Both the position numbers and the translations under genes were made by a program. The notes below the pieces were generated by a model that was not told the DNA's origin, searched no databases, and worked only from the letters and a program-made list of their open reading frames with translations. Shown here one piece after another: positions 12,978 through 15,199 of a DNA stretch of 15,199 nt (positions within the stretch are counted from its first letter, which is position 1; each line of letters begins with the position of its first letter). The stretch comes from Rhizobacter sp. (GTDB lineage Bacteria > Pseudomonadota > Gammaproteobacteria > Burkholderiales > Burkholderiaceae_C), in the NCBI GenBank assembly GCA_014380155.1, contig JACMKJ010000312.1, positions 1-15,199 of the forward strand. The letters run 5' to 3'.

Positions 12978-14669
12978 ATGGACAACGCGGTCGCCATTGC
13001 CAACACCAACCAACTCGCCGCCCCGGCCGGCTTCGGCGCGCGGCTGGCAGCGTTGCCGCTCAAGAGCCGCGTCAGCCTCGGCTTGGGGCTAGCGGCCCTG
13101 ATCGCCGTGCTGGCGGCCATCACCCTGTGGAGCAGCCAGGGTGACTACAAGGTGCTGTACGCCAACCTGTCCGACAAGGACGGTGGCGCCATCATTGCCC
13201 AGCTCTCGCAGATGAACGTGCCCTACCGCCACTCCGAAGGTGGCTCGGCCATCCTGGTGCCGGCGGCACAAGTTCACGACCTGCGCTTGAAGCTTGCGTC
13301 AGCCGGCCTGCCCAAGGGCTCGGTGGTGGGCTTCGAGTTGATGGATGGCGCCCGTTTTGGCCAGACCCAGTTTCAAGAGCGCCTGACTTTCCAGCGTGGC
13401 CTGGAAGGCGAGCTCACCCGCTCGATCACGGCCATGCCTTCCGTGCAAAACGCACGCGTGCACCTGGCCCTGCCCAATCAGAATGGGTTCTTCCGCGAAC
13501 AGCAAAAGCCCAGTGCCTCTGTGATGCTCTCGCTCTACCCCGGCCGCACGCTCGACCGCGCTCAGGTGGCCGGCATCGTGCACCTGATCTCGAGCAGCGT
13601 GCCCGAAATGAACCCCAAGGCCGTGAGCGTGCTCGACCAGACCGGCTCGCTGCTGTCGGGTGCCAGTGACACCAGCTCGGGTGCCGGGCTCGATGCCCAG
13701 CAGCTGCAGTACGTGAACCAGATCGAGACCAGCTACAGCAAGCGCATCCTCGACATCCTGGAGCCGGTGATCGGCCGCGACAACCTGCGTGCGCAGGTCA
13801 CCGCCGAGGTCGACTTCTCGCAAACCGAATCGACCTCCGAAGAATTCAAGCCCAACCAGGGCGCTGAGGCACAGGCCACCGTGCGCAGCATGCAAAACAG
13901 CGAGCAGACCGGCAGCAACGGCGCCGGCGCCACCGGCATTCCCGGTGCCACCTCCAACCAGCCGCCCGTGCCCGCCACCGCGCCGGTGACGGGTGCTGCG
14001 CAGCCGCTGCAAACCGCACAGGCCGGCGCAGCCGGTGGCCAAAGCAACAGCAGCCGCAACGCGGTGACCAACTACGAGGTCGACAAGACGGTGAAGGTGA
14101 CACGCAACGCCACCGGCACCGTGAAACGCCTGAACGCCGCCGTGGTCGTCAACCACCGCAGCGTGACCGACCCCAAGGGCAAGACCAGCAGCGTGCCGCT
14201 TTCCACCGACGAGCTGGAAAAACTCAACACCCTGGTGCGCGAGAGCATTGGCTTCAAGCAAGACCGGGGTGATTCGGTCAAGGTGATCAACGCACCGTTC
14301 AAGGTCGAGGCCGTGGCCAAGGACGACACCCCCCTTTGGAAACAACCGCAGACCGTCGACCTGATGCGTGCTGGCGCCGTGCCCGCTGCCCTGGCCCTGG
14401 TGGCCCTGGTGGTGGTGTTCGTGTTGATCCGCCCGGCCCTCAAGGCCGCGCTGCAGCCCGCCGCACCGGTTGATGCGCGTGGCAACTCGCTCAACGCCGT
14501 GGTGTCCGACAACGAGGCGCTGCCCGCTGCCGAACCCGAATTTCTGCGTATCGAGTCGCCCAAGGTCAGCGCCCACCTTCACAGCGCGCGCGCCTTTGCC
14601 AAAGAGAACCCCACTGCGGTGGCGAGCATCGTGCGCGGTTGGGTCAACGGCGATACCTTGAAGGCCTGA
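12978..14669 (+). CDS. fliF: Flagellar MS-ring protein FliF
   Basis: FliF assembles the inner-membrane MS ring that carries the rod, houses the export gate and anchors the FliG switch. The 563 residues match the usual length. TM1 is at about 33-51, followed by the periplasmic YscJ/FliF ring-building modules (about 52-225, including NLSDKDGGAIIAQL and PKGSVVGFELMD). Then comes the FliF C region, interrupted by a Gly/Ala/Pro/Gln-rich, probably disordered loop at about 311-361. TM2 is at 465-484. The cytoplasmic tail ends with a FliG-binding helix (ENPTAVASIVRGWVNGDTLKA). The ATG at 12978 is chosen by fit to family starts; no strong ribosome site is seen. fliG follows after 9 nt, so they share an operon. 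Confidence 0.97.
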   Translation: MDNAVAIANTNQLAAPAGFGARLAALPLKSRVSLGLGLAALIAVLAAITLWSSQGDYKVLYANLSDKDGGAIIAQLSQMNVPYRHSEGGSAILVPAAQVHDLRLKLASAGLPKGSVVGFELMDGARFGQTQFQERLTFQRGLEGELTRSITAMPSVQNARVHLALPNQNGFFREQQKPSASVMLSLYPGRTLDRAQVAGIVHLISSSVPEMNPKAVSVLDQTGSLLSGASDTSSGAGLDAQQLQYVNQIETSYSKRILDILEPVIGRDNLRAQVTAEVDFSQTESTSEEFKPNQGAEAQATVRSMQNSEQTGSNGAGATGIPGATSNQPPVPATAPVTGAAQPLQTAQAGAAGGQSNSSRNAVTNYEVDKTVKVTRNATGTVKRLNAAVVVNHRSVTDPKGKTSSVPLSTDELEKLNTLVRESIGFKQDRGDSVKVINAPFKVEAVAKDDTPLWKQPQTVDLMRAGAVPAALALVALVVVFVLIRPALKAALQPAAPVDARGNSLNAVVSDNEALPAAEPEFLRIESPKVSAHLHSARAFAKENPTAVASIVRGWVNGDTLKA

Positions 14670-14678
14670 GAGAAAAAC

Positions 14679-15199
14679 ATGGATGCACAAGGTCTGGAAG
14701 ACGCAGCGATATTGCTGATGTCACTTGGAGAGGAAGAAGCCTCCGAGGTTTTCAAGCACCTCACGCCCAAGGAAGTGCAGGGCCTGGGGGAAACCATCGC
14801 CAGGCTGAAGAGCATCCCGCGCGAGAAGGTCGAGGGCGTGCTCGAGAAATTTGCAACCGTCGCCTCGGAGCAGAGCATGCTCGTGACCGACACCGACGAG
14901 TACGTGAAGGCCGTTCTGCGCAAGGCGCTCGGCGACGACAAGGCCAACCTGCTGATCGACCGCATCTTGCAGGGCGGCGACGTCTCCGGCATCGAAAGCC
15001 TGAAGTGGATGGACGCCAACTCGGTGGCCGAGCTGCTGCGCAACGAACACCCGCAGATCGTGGCTGCCATCCTGGTGCACCTCGACTTCGACCAGGCCTC
15101 GGGCGTGCTCAAGTGTTTCACGGAACGCCAGCGCAATGAAGTGCTGGTGCGAGTGGCCACGCTCGACGGCATCCAGCCCTCGGCGCTGAAAGACCTGAA
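14679..15199 (+). CDS. fliG: Flagellar motor switch protein FliG (partial, 3' end outside window)
   Basis: FliG sits on the cytoplasmic face of the MS ring, binds FliF through its N-terminal domain and transmits torque from the stators. The first 173 codons are present: the FliF-binding N domain (1 to about 95) and the start of the middle domain, with the conserved EHPQ motif at 123-126 (NEHPQIVAAIL) that contacts FliM. The C-terminal torque-generating charged helix is beyond the window. The ATG at 14679 lies 9 nt after the fliF stop; the short gap holds only a weak GAGAG ribosome-like stretch, so coupling to fliF is likely. Further flagellar genes (fliH, fliI, ...) are expected downstream but are not seen. 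Confidence 0.97.
   Translation, partial: MDAQGLEDAAILLMSLGEEEASEVFKHLTPKEVQGLGETIARLKSIPREKVEGVLEKFATVASEQSMLVTDTDEYVKAVLRKALGDDKANLLIDRILQGGDVSGIESLKWMDANSVAELLRNEHPQIVAAILVHLDFDQASGVLKCFTERQRNEVLVRVATLDGIQPSALKDL

Noticed and set aside
13299..14690. 463-residue open frame opposite fliF
   Set aside because: It lies antisense to a certain gene, is rich in His, Gly and Val as expected from reading GC-rich codons backwards, and shows no recognisable motif.
1..15199. CRISPR arrays, tRNA/rRNA genes, integrases or insertion sequences
   Set aside because: I found no regularly spaced direct repeats, no cloverleaf or rRNA text and no transposase or integrase motifs on either strand.

Overview
The window is GC-rich DNA with the codon use and flagellar gene set of a beta-proteobacterium, most likely order Burkholderiales in the Rubrivivax/Methylibium/Piscinibacter neighbourhood. 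This placement rests on the flagellin, FliS and FliT protein styles and on a Burkholderiales-type intergenic repeat, not on a marker gene. Most of the window is a flagellar cluster interrupted by a block of non-flagellar genes.

Layout: (1) positions 1-327, minus strand: the N-terminal part of an ABC-transporter permease of the nucleoside/simple-sugar type, leaving the window. (2) 328-1003: a gene-free stretch of about 680 bases with a REP-like palindrome, a hairpin-rich dispersed repeat, and the fliC promoter and leader. (3) 1004-5060, plus strand: late flagellar genes fliC (flagellin), fliD (cap), fliS and fliT (export chaperones) and ycgR (c-di-GMP-dependent flagellar brake). FliA (sigma-28)-type promoters can be read before fliC, fliD and fliS. 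(4) 5101-10233, minus strand: a compact three-gene operon of a periplasmic substrate-binding protein, a membrane-bound five-PAS diguanylate cyclase, and a second, paralogous substrate-binding protein. The genes are separated by 7 nt and then overlap by 4 nt. (5) 10380-12394, minus strand: a small secreted protein, a SnoaL/NTF2-like protein, a small secreted protein with 11-residue repeats, and an alpha/beta hydrolase. (6) 12497-15199: fliE on the minus strand diverging from fliF and fliG (partial) on the plus strand, the start of the basal-body/C-ring operon.

How it may work together: FliF, FliE and FliG build the MS ring, rod junction and switch. FliC, FliD, FliS and FliT complete the filament. 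YcgR slows the motor when c-di-GMP is high. The most interesting part is the operon next to ycgR: two related periplasmic binding proteins, with no permease or ATPase gene beside them, flank a cyclase whose N-terminus is an extracytoplasmic, probably helical sensor. The inference is that the binding proteins act as ligand receptors for the cyclase rather than for import, giving a local path from ligand to c-di-GMP to YcgR to flagellar braking. Nothing in the sequence proves this; it rests on gene order, translational coupling and domain content.
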